From contig JAKOQB010000005.1 of NCBI GenBank assembly GCA_029778535.1, positions 310,001 to 374,000 of the forward strand: a stretch of DNA of 64,000 nucleotides, read 5' to 3'. Both the position numbers and the translations under genes were made by a program. Source of the stretch: Pseudomonadota bacterium. Lineage in GTDB: Bacteria; Pseudomonadota; Gammaproteobacteria; Burkholderiales; Burkholderiaceae_F. This document shows positions 1 to 8,876 of the stretch, piece by piece. Each line of letters opens with the position of its first letter. The stretch's first letter is position 1. The notes beneath the pieces are model-generated. The model did not search any database. It had not been told where the DNA came from and was given only the letters and a program-made list of their open reading frames with translations.

Positions 1-842
1 CGATGAAAGAACACGTGCAGCCCGTCGCGCTCCGGACCATCGGCCGCGAGTAGGCCGCCGTCGTTCAGTCCCCACTGATCGTGCACCGGAACTCCGCCGA
101 ACGCCTTGGAGATCTCGGCGCGAACCTCGGGGCGCATCACCTCCGCCGTGCACACGACGCCGCGCAGCCTGGGCGGCTTTGCACCGAGTCCGCTGAGCAG
201 TTCGCCGAGTTCGCGGATCGCATTCGGATACCCGTAGATGAAACGGATGCGGCTGAAGTGGGGCGAGGCGGCAAGTTCGCGCGCGCGCTCTTCGGTCAGG
301 TTCGATCCGCTGCTTACCCAGCGATTCATGATCCGATCGCGCCAGTTGCGCTTGTCTCCCAGACCCACGCCGATCGACTCGCCGCCGACCACGAGAAACG
401 GATCGCCCGGATTGAATCCGGCCCAGTGCCAGGCGAGATACATCTGGCCCCAGCACATCTCCTCGTCGAACTTGGTCATCCGGAACAGCGTCGGGCGGCC
501 CGTGCTGCCGCCGCTTCGCGCCGGCGTGCTTTGCACCGCCGGATCCGTGGTCGTCAGATCCGCCAAGCGCGTACGCAGCTGTTCCTTGGTCAGCACCGGG
601 AGTCGCTGCAGGTCGGAGACCGTGCGGATTTCTTCCGGCGCGCCGATCGAACCCGACCAGTGCGCGCGGTAGAACGGCACGTGTTTCCAGCAGTACGCGA
701 CGACCTCGCGCACCTTCTCGTCCTGGTACGCGCGGATCTGCTCCGCCCGCCACGAGGAACGCGAATTGACGAGCCGCAGCAGCTTGAGCCGCTCCGGAAC
801 GGCGGCTTCCATCAGCAACCGATGGACGAACGCAGCAGGCAT
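1..842 (-). CDS. CapK / phenylacetate-CoA-ligase-family adenylating enzyme (C-terminus beyond window)
   Basis: The minus frame from ATG at 842 stays open to the window edge, giving 280 codons of an incomplete protein. The adenylation P-loop SGGSTGRPT lies at residues 110-118, and a segment reading YGYPNAI and a motif HDQWGLNDGG match the CapK/PaaK branch of AMP-forming ligases. Known members activate a carboxylate as acyl-AMP; CapK-like members in polysaccharide loci have no proven substrate. It starts 7 bases after the stop of the PLP decarboxylase at 850-2322 and belongs to the same minus-strand operon, so it may activate an acid for transfer to a sugar or amine made by its neighbours (inference). 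The C-terminal subdomain with the catalytic lysine cannot be seen. Confidence 0.85.
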   Translation of the reverse strand, partial: MPAAFVHRLLMEAAVPERLKLLRLVNSRSSWRAEQIRAYQDEKVREVVAYCWKHVPFYRAHWSGSIGAPEEIRTVSDLQRLPVLTKEQLRTRLADLTTTDPAVQSTPARSGGSTGRPTLFRMTKFDEEMCWGQMYLAWHWAGFNPGDPFLVVGGESIGVGLGDKRNWRDRIMNRWVSSGSNLTEERARELAASPHFSRIRFIYGYPNAIRELGELLSGLGAKPPRLRGVVCTAEVMRPEVRAEISKAFGGVPVHDQWGLNDGGLLAADGPERDGLHVFFH

Positions 843-849
843 GTCGACC

Positions 850-2322
850 TCACGAAGTAGGGATACGAACCGCGCCCGCGCCCGTGCGCGCATCGCTGCC
901 GGTGGTTGCCCTGGCGGCACGATCGAGCCGGACGATGTCCTCGAACCGCTCGCGCTCGCGCGCCACGCGGACATCGCCGTCGCCGACGATCACGGCGGCC
1001 GGTCGCGGGTTGGAGAAGTTCATCTGGTTGGGAACGAAATACGCGCCGGCATCCATTACGGCAACGATGTCGCCCGCCGCAATCCGCGGAAATGGCTTCT
1101 GTACAAACAGCACGTCGCCGGGATGGCACAGTGGCCCATAGAAGTTCACCGTGTCGGCAAGCGGCTCGTTCATTCGCGATGCGGGCAGGAACTCGTGGTA
1201 CTCGTAGCCGGTCGGCAGCGCGTAGTTCTTGCCGCCGTTCAGGATCACACGCGTGACGCCGTCGCGGCCGCGCTTGACCGCCAGGACTTCGAGCAGGAGC
1301 GACTGCGCGCTGCTGGACAGCGCGCGCCCCGGCTCGAACGCGATCGTCGGCAGACGATTCTCCGGGTAGAACTCGCGCATCAGCGTCGAGATGCCGCGCG
1401 CGTAATCGTCGATGCGCGGCGTCGCGTCTGCTTCCACCGGTCCGACCGGCAGATTGTTCTGGATCAGCCGCGAGTCCCACTGATCGAACGGTTGCACGGT
1501 CGGCACGCCGAAGCCGCCGCCGAAATCGAAGTACTCGAGATCGATTCCGGTGGCGTCGCGCAGTTCGCGCGCGAACTCGAGCATCTCGCGGATCGCCTGC
1601 AGGTAGGTCGGCACGTGCTTGATGCCGGTGCCCAGGTGCACGTGCAGACCGACCGGTAGGAGTTGCGGCAGGCGCCGGATGCGGTCGAACGCCTCGCGTG
1701 CCTCGCCGGTGCGTAGCCGCAGGCCGAACTGCGCCTGCCAGCCCACGGAGGTCACGACGCGCACGCCGATACGCTGCGTGGCGCCATGCCTGGCAACCGT
1801 CGTAGCGAGCAGATCGATCTCATCGAGCCCATCGACGTTGATGAGCTTGACCCGGCGCGCGACGGCGAGGTCGAGCGCGGCGGCGGTCTTCGCCGGACCG
1901 TTGAAGATGATCCGTTCGGGCGGGACGCCGAGCTCCAGCGCCAGCCACAGCTCGAAATGGGAAATCACTTCGGCTAGCGCGCCGCAATCGTGCAGCACGC
2001 GGATCGAGTCCGGCAGCGGATTGGTCTTGTATGAATAGCCGAGTTCGACGTTCGGATACTGCCGACGAAACCCGTCGAGAAATGCCGCGTAGTCCTTGCG
2101 CAGCCTTCGTTCGTCGACCACGTAAAGCGGCGTGCCGAAGCGCCGCGCCAGCTCGACGACATCGCAGCTGCCGACGATCAGATGCCCCTCGGGGGAAACG
2201 GTCGCGTCCCACGACGCCGGCGGCAGTCCGCGTTCCTGTCCGAGCACACGGCGGCGCGCGTCATTGCGCGCGGCGACATGGCTCAGCACGCGCTGCTTCA
2301 GCCAGTGACGGGGACTGAACAC
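850..2322 (-). CDS. Fold-type III PLP-dependent decarboxylase (LysA/ornithine decarboxylase family)
   Basis: This 490-residue protein has the alanine-racemase-fold barrel followed by the beta-domain of Orn/DAP/Arg decarboxylases. The PLP lysine is K99 in the motif YSYKTN. The C-terminal half carries GPLCHPGD with the catalytic cysteine and DAGAY, both typical of active decarboxylases. The family decarboxylates D-centred diamino acids such as meso-diaminopimelate, or ornithine. A branch of it is recurrent in exosortase A loci next to acyl ligases. It follows the asparagine-synthase homologue by 4 bases and precedes the CapK-like gene by 7, so the three genes are probably co-transcribed. The substrate is not readable from sequence; a housekeeping lysA is less likely given the context and the roughly 45-residue N-terminal extension. 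Confidence 0.85.
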   Translation of the reverse strand: MFSPRHWLKQRVLSHVAARNDARRRVLGQERGLPPASWDATVSPEGHLIVGSCDVVELARRFGTPLYVVDERRLRKDYAAFLDGFRRQYPNVELGYSYKTNPLPDSIRVLHDCGALAEVISHFELWLALELGVPPERIIFNGPAKTAAALDLAVARRVKLINVDGLDEIDLLATTVARHGATQRIGVRVVTSVGWQAQFGLRLRTGEAREAFDRIRRLPQLLPVGLHVHLGTGIKHVPTYLQAIREMLEFARELRDATGIDLEYFDFGGGFGVPTVQPFDQWDSRLIQNNLPVGPVEADATPRIDDYARGISTLMREFYPENRLPTIAFEPGRALSSSAQSLLLEVLAVKRGRDGVTRVILNGGKNYALPTGYEYHEFLPASRMNEPLADTVNFYGPLCHPGDVLFVQKPFPRIAAGDIVAVMDAGAYFVPNQMNFSNPRPAAVIVGDGDVRVARERERFEDIVRLDRAARATTGSDARTGAGAVRIPTS

Positions 2323-2326
2323 GGGC

Positions 2327-4189
2327 TCAGGCCCCTCTCGTTGCCACGCCCGGTGAGTCGTGATGCCGTTGCAGCCACAGTTCCAGCATCATGAGCACCC
2401 AGGCGATGGTGCCGTAGTAGTTGGGATGCGCAGGCATCAACTCCTGCCGCAGCTCGTCGATGAACTGCGGTCGTATCCAGCCACGGTGCTTCAGGCTGCC
2501 CAGCGCGTCAAATGTCAGATCACGCAGGCCTGCGTGTCGAATCGTCCACTCGCCAAACGGCAGGCCGAAGCCGTGCTTCTTCTTGCGGATGATCTCGTCC
2601 GGAAGAAACCCGCGCAAGGCTTCCTTGAAGAAAAAACGCAACTGCGTACCCTTCAGCTTGTAGGCCGGCGGAAGACCGAGCGAGAAGTCGACCACGCGCG
2701 GATCGAGCATCGGAAAAACGACCGGCAGCCCGGCCAGTTCGCAGCTCTGCATCACCTTCGGCAGGTCGTTGTCCGCCAGCGTGGTCTTGAAATCAAGCGC
2801 CAGCATCCGGTTGATCAGGCTGCGCGCGCTTGGATTGAAGTAAGCCTCTTCGTTCAACCTGAGTGGTTCGGTCGTGTCGACCTGTGACAAGAAATCGCCC
2901 GTCAGAATGCGGTCCGCGCCGAGCCGCGTCAGCAGGTTGTAGGACTCGAGCCGCTGCGGCATCGGCACCGAAGCCTGCTCCACATAGCTGACGACCTTGG
3001 AAATGATGGGCAGGCGCCCGGCACGCCCCAGCGCCGTGCAAGCCGGTTCGAGCGCGTGTTCGCGGATCCCCGCGGGAATCCTTTCGTAGAGCGAAAAAAC
3101 ATACTGCTTGGCATAGCGCGCATTGCCGCCGAAAAGTTCGTCACCGCCGTCACCGCCGAGTAGCCGCTCCACGCCGTTGTCGCGCGCAAGTCGGGCGCAG
3201 AAATAGGTCGGCAGCGCCGACGAATTTCCGAACGGCTGTGAATGACCCGAGGCCAGTCTTGGCACCGCATCGACGATGTCCTGCTGCGTCACGTAGTACT
3301 CGTGGTGCTCGGTGCCGAAGTGTCGCGATGCCAGGCGCGCGTACTCCATTTCGTCGAACCCTGCCGCGTCGAAGCCGATCGAAAACGTGCGCGCCGGTCG
3401 GCCGCCGAGCTGCGTCATCAGTCCCGCAATGGTCGAACTGTCCGTGCCTCCGCTGAGGAAGGCGCCGCAACTTGCGCCGGACATCGCGTCGCCGACGCTC
3501 GCGCGCAGCACGTCGATGAATCGCTCTCGAAGCGAGCCGAAATCCCCGCCGTGCGGTTCGTCGAAGCGTGCCTGCCAGTAGCGGCGAATCGTCGTGCGTC
3601 CCTGATCGAATTCGATGCACTCGCCCGGCATCAGGCGGCGCGGACCTTCCACGATTGCCCGCGGCGCCGGAATTACATGGCAGAAAAGGTAGTCGAAGAT
3701 GGCCTGTGGCGACAGGCGGATCGGCATCCCGGCAAGCGCTGGAAGGTCGGTCGGCGAGGAACCAAAGGCCAGACCGCCCTCGTACGTCAATGCGAAAATC
3801 GGTTCCATGCCCATCCGATCCGTCGCAATGAGGCCTCGCCGGCGTTCGGCGTCGAAGATCGCGAGGGCGAACGGGCCGGTCAGCTCGTCGAGAACGTCCG
3901 CGCCGACCGACGCGAACTTCGCCATGATGGCCCGCGACAGATCCCCGCTTGCCGCGGGCGACGTCGCATTCAGTTTCGGCCGTCCGATCCAGGCGACCGA
4001 CACGGGGCCCGACGCCGCCGCGGCGCCTTCACCGTTGCCGCTCGTTCCCGCGGCGAACCCGTCGCCGGTGACACAGGTCGGAACCGCCGTGACCGTCGCG
4101 TATCGGGCGGCCAGGTGGCGGATTTCTACTTCAACGGTGTTGGGCCGTCGTGCGTTGGGTGAGCCCAGCAGTCCCAGTAATCGTGCCAC
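2327..4189 (-). CDS. Asparagine-synthase-like amidotransferase lacking the glutaminase cysteine
   Basis: This 620-residue protein has the two-domain plan of glutamine-hydrolysing asparagine synthase. Its synthetase half is well preserved: the ATP-pyrophosphatase loop reads FLSGGTDSS, followed by GGDGGDELFGG and KKKHGFGLPF. The N-terminal Ntn-hydrolase domain is degenerate. It begins MARLLGLLG instead of Met-Cys-Gly-Ile, and the usual HRGPD segment is missing. It therefore cannot use glutamine in the normal way and may use free ammonia or another amine as nucleophile, as in beta-lactam-synthetase-like relatives (inference). Two intact paralogues lie at 16669-18588 and 20065-22008. It heads a three-gene minus operon and is transcribed away from the TPR gene at 4379. 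Confidence 0.88.
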   Translation of the reverse strand: MARLLGLLGSPNARRPNTVEVEIRHLAARYATVTAVPTCVTGDGFAAGTSGNGEGAAAASGPVSVAWIGRPKLNATSPAASGDLSRAIMAKFASVGADVLDELTGPFALAIFDAERRRGLIATDRMGMEPIFALTYEGGLAFGSSPTDLPALAGMPIRLSPQAIFDYLFCHVIPAPRAIVEGPRRLMPGECIEFDQGRTTIRRYWQARFDEPHGGDFGSLRERFIDVLRASVGDAMSGASCGAFLSGGTDSSTIAGLMTQLGGRPARTFSIGFDAAGFDEMEYARLASRHFGTEHHEYYVTQQDIVDAVPRLASGHSQPFGNSSALPTYFCARLARDNGVERLLGGDGGDELFGGNARYAKQYVFSLYERIPAGIREHALEPACTALGRAGRLPIISKVVSYVEQASVPMPQRLESYNLLTRLGADRILTGDFLSQVDTTEPLRLNEEAYFNPSARSLINRMLALDFKTTLADNDLPKVMQSCELAGLPVVFPMLDPRVVDFSLGLPPAYKLKGTQLRFFFKEALRGFLPDEIIRKKKHGFGLPFGEWTIRHAGLRDLTFDALGSLKHRGWIRPQFIDELRQELMPAHPNYYGTIAWVLMMLELWLQRHHDSPGVATRGA

Positions 4190-4272
4190 TCAGATCCCAG
4201 CGATTCCGGTTGCCGCCGTCCGTGATCACGCATTTCTGAACGGCGCCTTGGCGGTAGGAGAGACTGCGGACG

Positions 4273-4301
4273 TTGGTCGTGTCCCTCGGGGCCGGTATTC
4301 T
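4273..4301 (+). promoter_or_regulatory. Candidate sigma-70 promoter for the 4379 operon
   Basis: TTGGTC at 4273-4278 and TATTCT at 4296-4301 are separated by 17 bases, about 78 bases before the ATG at 4379. It lies in the divergent gap between the asparagine-synthase homologue and the rightward glycosyltransferase operon. Seen by eye only. Confidence 0.35.
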
Positions 4302-4378
4302 AAGTGCAGAGTGCGGCCGCGGCCCATCCGACGTCTGTAGGCCGTTTCGGGGAACGCCATTCACTAGCATGTGGACAT

Positions 4379-5020
4379 ATGCGAGTTCTTGCTGAAGACG
4401 GGCTGCGGGTCTACCGTGGCCTGGCTGCGATTGCACTGCTCGCCGGCGCCGGCGCGGCCATTGCCGAATGCCCCGACGCGTATCCGTTCTCGGGCCAGGT
4501 CGACTACTTCGATCCGCAGCAGCAGGCGAAGATTCGCGGCATCGAATCGAACCACCTCAACTCGAACGTCGAGAATCTGATCCGCGGACAGTCGACGACG
4601 ATCTCCGGCGACCTGCGGTTCATCCTGAACATCATCCCGAATCACCATCGTGCGCTGAACGCGCTGGCGCGGCTGGCGTTGCGCGAGCACAAGGACAAGC
4701 TGCCGGAAACGGCCCCGTATACGGTCGAGTGCTGGCTGCATCGGGCGACGGTCTTCAACCCAAAGGACGCGCGGGCGCGTCTCATCTACGGCGTCTACTT
4801 GTCCAAGATCGGACGGAAGCGCGAGGCGCTCGCACAACTCGAGCAGGCCAACGCGCTCGATCCCGACGACGCCAACATCAGCTATGACCTCGGCCTGATG
4901 TACTTCGATGCGGGGGACTACGCACGCTCGCTGCAGGCGGCCAAGCGCGCGTACGCAGAGGGATTCCCATTGCAGGGGCTTCGGAACAAGCTCGAGCAGG
5001 CGGGTCAGTGGCGTGACTGA
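4379..5020 (+). CDS. Exported TPR-repeat protein
   Basis: The start was placed at the ATG at 4379 because it opens directly into a signal peptide: a basic start, a hydrophobic AAIALLAGAGAA core and a likely cleavage near AIA-EC. The mature part contains a spacer of about 70 residues and then at least two TPR units, recognisable by the ARLIYGVYLSKIGRKREAL and ISYDLGLMYFDAGDYARSL helices. TPR proteins act as scaffolds; in polysaccharide loci they usually sit in the periplasm and assist assembly or export complexes. The product has 213 residues. Its stop overlaps the GTG start of the next glycosyltransferase, so the two are translationally coupled. The partner protein is unknown. Confidence 0.75.
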   Translation: MRVLAEDGLRVYRGLAAIALLAGAGAAIAECPDAYPFSGQVDYFDPQQQAKIRGIESNHLNSNVENLIRGQSTTISGDLRFILNIIPNHHRALNALARLALREHKDKLPETAPYTVECWLHRATVFNPKDARARLIYGVYLSKIGRKREALAQLEQANALDPDDANISYDLGLMYFDAGDYARSLQAAKRAYAEGFPLQGLRNKLEQAGQWRD

Positions 5021-6275
5021 CGGCGCGCGAATCCGGCCAGGCTCGCCCACGGCACCGCTCGGCCCGCTGGCGTATTCCTCGTGGTTCGGCGATCTCGGCG
5101 GCGGCGAGCTGCGCATGCTCGACCATCTGCGCGCGACCGCGTTCGGCACCGGAGCGACTAAGGTACTGCTGAACCAGTCGGGGCGGCTCGAGGAGGAACT
5201 GCGCGACCTCGGCATCCGATCTCAAGTGATCCGCTGGCATGGCGGCTCGAATTTCCTCGCGCGGCAGTTGCACTGGTATGTCGCCTGGGCGAGGACATGG
5301 TTCGCCCTGAGCCGGCTCGAGCCGAGCGTCACGGTCTGCAACACGTTCTTTGACCTCGAGACGACGGGGCGGGTGGCGGCGCAATTGCGACTGCCGCTGA
5401 TCTGGCGCGCGCGGGCCGATACATTTCCGAATGCGCACACATGGCGCGCAGGGCGACTGGAGGAGCTGGTCGGATTTCTCAATCACCGCGTCGAGCGAAT
5501 CCTGGCGACGACCGAGTACGAGGCGCGCATGATGGTCGATGCCGGCGTCAGCGACGCGAAGGTCTTCGTCGTGCGCAACGGCGTGGACCTGAAGCGCTAT
5601 GACGACGAGCGAGCCGGGCGCAAGCTGCGGGCGCAGCTCGGCCTCGGCGACGCGGATTTCGTCGTCGGCTACGTGGCGCGCATGGTGCCGCAGAAGGGAT
5701 ACGAGACGTTCATCGACGCGCTTGCGACTCTGAAGCGCGACGGCGTCCGCATGCGCGCCATCGTTGCCGGCGACACCACGCTGCTCGAGGATTCGCCGGA
5801 CGCGTACAAGCGCGCGCTCCTCGAGCGCGTGCGCCGCAACGGCCTGGAGAACAACATCTCCTTTCTCGGCTTTCGCGACGACGTGAATGCCGTGATGAAG
5901 GCGAGCGACGTCTTCGTTCTCGCGTCCCTGAAGGAGCCGTTCGGAACGACTGCCATCGAGGCGATGGCGGCCGGCCGTCCGGTGGTCGCGAGCGATCTGC
6001 CCGGGCCGCGCGAAAGCGTAAGGGAGGACGAAACCGGCGTGTTCTTTCCGACCGGTGACGCCGCCGCGCTGGCGCAGCGGCTGCGCCAGTTGCAAGCCGC
6101 ACCGGCGCGGCGTGCGGCGCTGGGCCGCGCGGGACGGGCCAGGGTCGAAGCCGTGTTCGATGTCAACCGAAACGTGGCCGAACTCGATCGGCACTGCGTT
6201 GACGTCGCCCGGACGACGGGTCGCCGGCGCGAACGCCCGATGGTCCCTTCTGGCAGCAAGGCAAGTTCGACATGA
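5013..6275 (+). CDS. Glycosyltransferase family 4 (GT-B fold)
   Basis: This is a GT-B retaining glycosyltransferase of 420 residues. The N-terminal acceptor domain begins LAYSSWFGDLGGGELRML, which carries the glycine loop of GT4 enzymes. The C-terminal nucleotide-sugar domain has VVGYVARMVPQKGYETFI and the EX7E-type segment KEPFGTTAIEAMAAGRPVV. The GTG at 5013 was chosen as start because it precedes the first beta strand and overlaps the TPR gene's stop at 5018-5020; the first internal ATG would delete the glycine loop. It probably adds a sugar to the lipid-linked repeat unit on the cytoplasmic face. Donor and acceptor cannot be told. Confidence 0.88.
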   Translation: MTDGARIRPGSPTAPLGPLAYSSWFGDLGGGELRMLDHLRATAFGTGATKVLLNQSGRLEEELRDLGIRSQVIRWHGGSNFLARQLHWYVAWARTWFALSRLEPSVTVCNTFFDLETTGRVAAQLRLPLIWRARADTFPNAHTWRAGRLEELVGFLNHRVERILATTEYEARMMVDAGVSDAKVFVVRNGVDLKRYDDERAGRKLRAQLGLGDADFVVGYVARMVPQKGYETFIDALATLKRDGVRMRAIVAGDTTLLEDSPDAYKRALLERVRRNGLENNISFLGFRDDVNAVMKASDVFVLASLKEPFGTTAIEAMAAGRPVVASDLPGPRESVREDETGVFFPTGDAAALAQRLRQLQAAPARRAALGRAGRARVEAVFDVNRNVAELDRHCVDVARTTGRRRERPMVPSGSKASST

Positions 6276-6352
6276 GCGGGCTGCGGGGTCGATGACATGA
6301 ACCGCTCGTGCATCGGCGATGGACGTTTGACGGACGCAGGTGCCGGCCTGCG

Positions 6353-7549
6353 ATGAAGATTCTCGTGCTGTGCAAGCGGGTCCCGTTTCCGCTGACCGAC
6401 GGTGAGAGCCTGCGCATCTTCAATTACGCGAAGCGCCTGGCGTCGGCACATCATCTCGACCTGACATGCCTCGGGGACGGGCCGCAGGGCGGCCCGATCG
6501 CGGAGGTGTTTCGATGCATCGAGATCCTGCCGATGCCGCCGCCGGCGACAACGACCCGGACGCAGCGCCTGCGGAACGTGTTCCGCGTCGATGCTTTCGC
6601 GCCCCGCTACGCCGAAGTGGAAACGCATCTGCGGCGGGTTCTGGCCGAGCGCGCCTACGACGTGATCTGGACGTCCGCGGACATGGTCACGAGCATTCCG
6701 GGCGAATGCAAGGTGCCGCTTCTCGCCGACATCTGCGACGATAACGTTCTGCTGCTACGGCGGGAACTGGCGCGCACGTGCGGCGTGATTCCGTTTCTGC
6801 GCGTGCTGAAGCGGATGCTCGTCGCGCGTCGCTACAGCCGGCGTTACTTTTCTCCGGCGCAGGCCTGCCTGTTCGTATCGGAAGACGATGCGGCGAGCTT
6901 CCGTGCCGTGGCCCCAACGACGCGCGTGGCCGTGATTCCGAACGGCGTCGATGCGAGCTACTTCGCGCCTGCGCCGCAGTCGTCCAATTCCTCGACGATC
7001 GTTTTCGAAGGCAGCATGGACTTCCAGCCCAACGCGGACGCCGCCGTGCACCTGTGCCGGAACATACTGCCGCGCATCGCCTCGCGCCTGCCCGATGTCC
7101 GCGTGCTGCTCGTGGGGCGGGATCCGACGCCGGAGGTGAAATCGCTGGCCAGCGATCGGGTCGAGGTGACCGGCTACGTGGATGACGTGCGTCCGTACCT
7201 CGCCTCCGCGTCCGTTTTCGTCTGTCCATTGCGGATGGGCGCGGGCATCAAGAACAAGGTGCTGCAGGCGTGGGCAATGGGAAAGCCGGTGGTCGCGACG
7301 CGGCTCAGCGTGGGCGGTCTCACGGTTGAGGAGGGCGCCAACATCCTCGTTCGCGACGACCCTGGTGACTTCGCAACGGCCGTCGTCGAACTGCTGGGCG
7401 ATCCTGACCGGCGCGCCCGCCTTGGAGCTCGTGCACGCGAAACGGTCCTTGGCGCCTACACGTGGGAGGCGAAGGCGCGCCAGCTCGAGACGCTGATGTT
7501 CTCCATCGCCGACCGCACCAAGGTCCGCGAGGAGGCTGCGCATGCGTGA
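6353..7549 (+). CDS. Glycosyltransferase, stp1-like (PEP-CTERM/exosortase-associated type)
   Basis: The product has 398 residues from the ATG at 6353; an upstream in-frame ATG at 6308 adds only an unconserved arginine-rich leader. The N-terminus MKILVLCKRVPFPLTDGES closely follows the pattern of the stp1 family of GT4 sugar transferases found in exosortase A loci. The C-terminal domain has EGSMDFQPNADAAVHLC, LLVGRDPTPEV and GAGIKNKVLQAWAMGKPVVA, the usual donor-site blocks. It overlaps the next gene, the O-glycosylation ligase at 7542, by 8 bases. The specific sugar is unknown; assignment to stp1 rests on motif recall and should be tested with a profile. Confidence 0.85.
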   Translation: MKILVLCKRVPFPLTDGESLRIFNYAKRLASAHHLDLTCLGDGPQGGPIAEVFRCIEILPMPPPATTTRTQRLRNVFRVDAFAPRYAEVETHLRRVLAERAYDVIWTSADMVTSIPGECKVPLLADICDDNVLLLRRELARTCGVIPFLRVLKRMLVARRYSRRYFSPAQACLFVSEDDAASFRAVAPTTRVAVIPNGVDASYFAPAPQSSNSSTIVFEGSMDFQPNADAAVHLCRNILPRIASRLPDVRVLLVGRDPTPEVKSLASDRVEVTGYVDDVRPYLASASVFVCPLRMGAGIKNKVLQAWAMGKPVVATRLSVGGLTVEEGANILVRDDPGDFATAVVELLGDPDRRARLGARARETVLGAYTWEAKARQLETLMFSIADRTKVREEAAHA

Positions 7550-8876
7550 CTATCTGCTGCTGCTGTTCGTCGTCGGCCTGGTGCCGTTCATTCTGTACCG
7601 CGCCTGGATCGGCGCGCTCGCCTGGACCTGGATCGGGCTGATGAATCCCCACCTCTACACCTGGGACCTCAGCACGTTTCCGTTCGCGCAGGTGATCGGC
7701 ATCACCTTCCTGATCTCCTGGCTCATCGCGCGCGACAAGCGGATGATTCCCTTCACCCCGGGGATCATCGGACTGTGCGTGCTGTACGCATTCGTGACGG
7801 TGAAGAACCCATTCGCCTGGAATCAGGACGTTGCCTGGCCCACTTGGAACCAGTACTCGAAGGTCGTCGTGGCCGCCCTGCTGATGACGACGTTGATCTA
7901 CACCCCGCTGAGAATCCGCTGGTTCCTGTGGACGATCCTGTTCTCGCTCGGCGTCTTCTACGGGGTCAAGGGGGGCGTGTTCGCGCTGGCGACGGGCGGC
8001 GAGATGCATGTTCAGGGGCCCAACCCGAGCTTCATCGGAGGCAATACGCACCTCGGCGTGGCGCTGATCATGGTCGCCCCGCTCTTTCTCGCCTTCATGC
8101 GTGATGCGCCGTCCGCATGGTGGCGGCGCGGCGCTCTTGCGGGTTTCTGGCTCACGCTGATCGGCATCTTCTTTACGTACTCCCGCGGCGCCTGGCTCGG
8201 CATGGCGGCGATCTGCGGCGTGCTGTTCCTGCAGACGCGGCGCAAGCTGCTGATCGCCGCCACGGTGGTACCCCTCGCCGTAATGGCGGTCACGTTCATT
8301 CCGCACAAGCTGTTCGATCGGATGGAGACGATCGAAAACTATCAGGAGGATCTGTCCGCGTTGCAGCGGCTGCAGGGTTGGGGGGTCGCGTTCAATGTCG
8401 CCCGGCAGCATCTGCTCGGCTCCGGATTCGTGCTCGACGCGACCCCGGTGGACGTCTGGATGAAGTATGCAAACTTCCAGCGCCCCGAATTCAACCGCGC
8501 CAACGCCGCGCACAGCATCTACTTCCAGATGCTGGGCGATCACGGTTTCATCGGGCTCGCGCTGTTCCTCTTCGTACTGGCCAGCACGTACTGGACGCTT
8601 GGTCGCGTCAAGCGCGCCGTCCGTGACGACAAGGAGCGAGCCTGGCTCGGCCATTATGCGGGCGCGATTCAGGTGGGACTGATCGGCTACGCCGTTGCGG
8701 GAGCTTTCGTCAGCCTTGCGCTGTTCGATCTCTTCTACACCTACGTGATCCTGGCCGGGATTCTGCTGCGCGAAGCACGTTCCGCGACGCAGCTAGCGGA
8801 GAACAAGGCGGCGGTCAGAATGCCGTCGACGGCCTCGCCGTACCGAGCGGAAGGAAGCGCGGGCGTCGCCAAGTGA
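7542..8876 (+). CDS. O-antigen ligase/polymerase-like membrane protein, exosortase A-associated type
   Basis: This 444-residue polytopic protein has about ten hydrophobic segments. The opening MRDYLLLLFVVGLVPFILYR followed by WTWIGLMNPHLYTWDLS is characteristic of the O-glycosylation ligase family of exosortase A loci. The Wzy_C region holds FFTYSRGAWLGMAAI and, after a long periplasmic loop, the AHSIYFQMLGDHGFIGL segment with the conserved histidine. Such proteins transfer or polymerise undecaprenyl-linked glycans at the periplasmic face. It overlaps the upstream glycosyltransferase and shares a GTGA overlap with the downstream one. A second, very different polymerase-like protein lies at 50508-53798. 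Confidence 0.88.
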   Translation: MRDYLLLLFVVGLVPFILYRAWIGALAWTWIGLMNPHLYTWDLSTFPFAQVIGITFLISWLIARDKRMIPFTPGIIGLCVLYAFVTVKNPFAWNQDVAWPTWNQYSKVVVAALLMTTLIYTPLRIRWFLWTILFSLGVFYGVKGGVFALATGGEMHVQGPNPSFIGGNTHLGVALIMVAPLFLAFMRDAPSAWWRRGALAGFWLTLIGIFFTYSRGAWLGMAAICGVLFLQTRRKLLIAATVVPLAVMAVTFIPHKLFDRMETIENYQEDLSALQRLQGWGVAFNVARQHLLGSGFVLDATPVDVWMKYANFQRPEFNRANAAHSIYFQMLGDHGFIGLALFLFVLASTYWTLGRVKRAVRDDKERAWLGHYAGAIQVGLIGYAVAGAFVSLALFDLFYTYVILAGILLREARSATQLAENKAAVRMPSTASPYRAEGSAGVAK

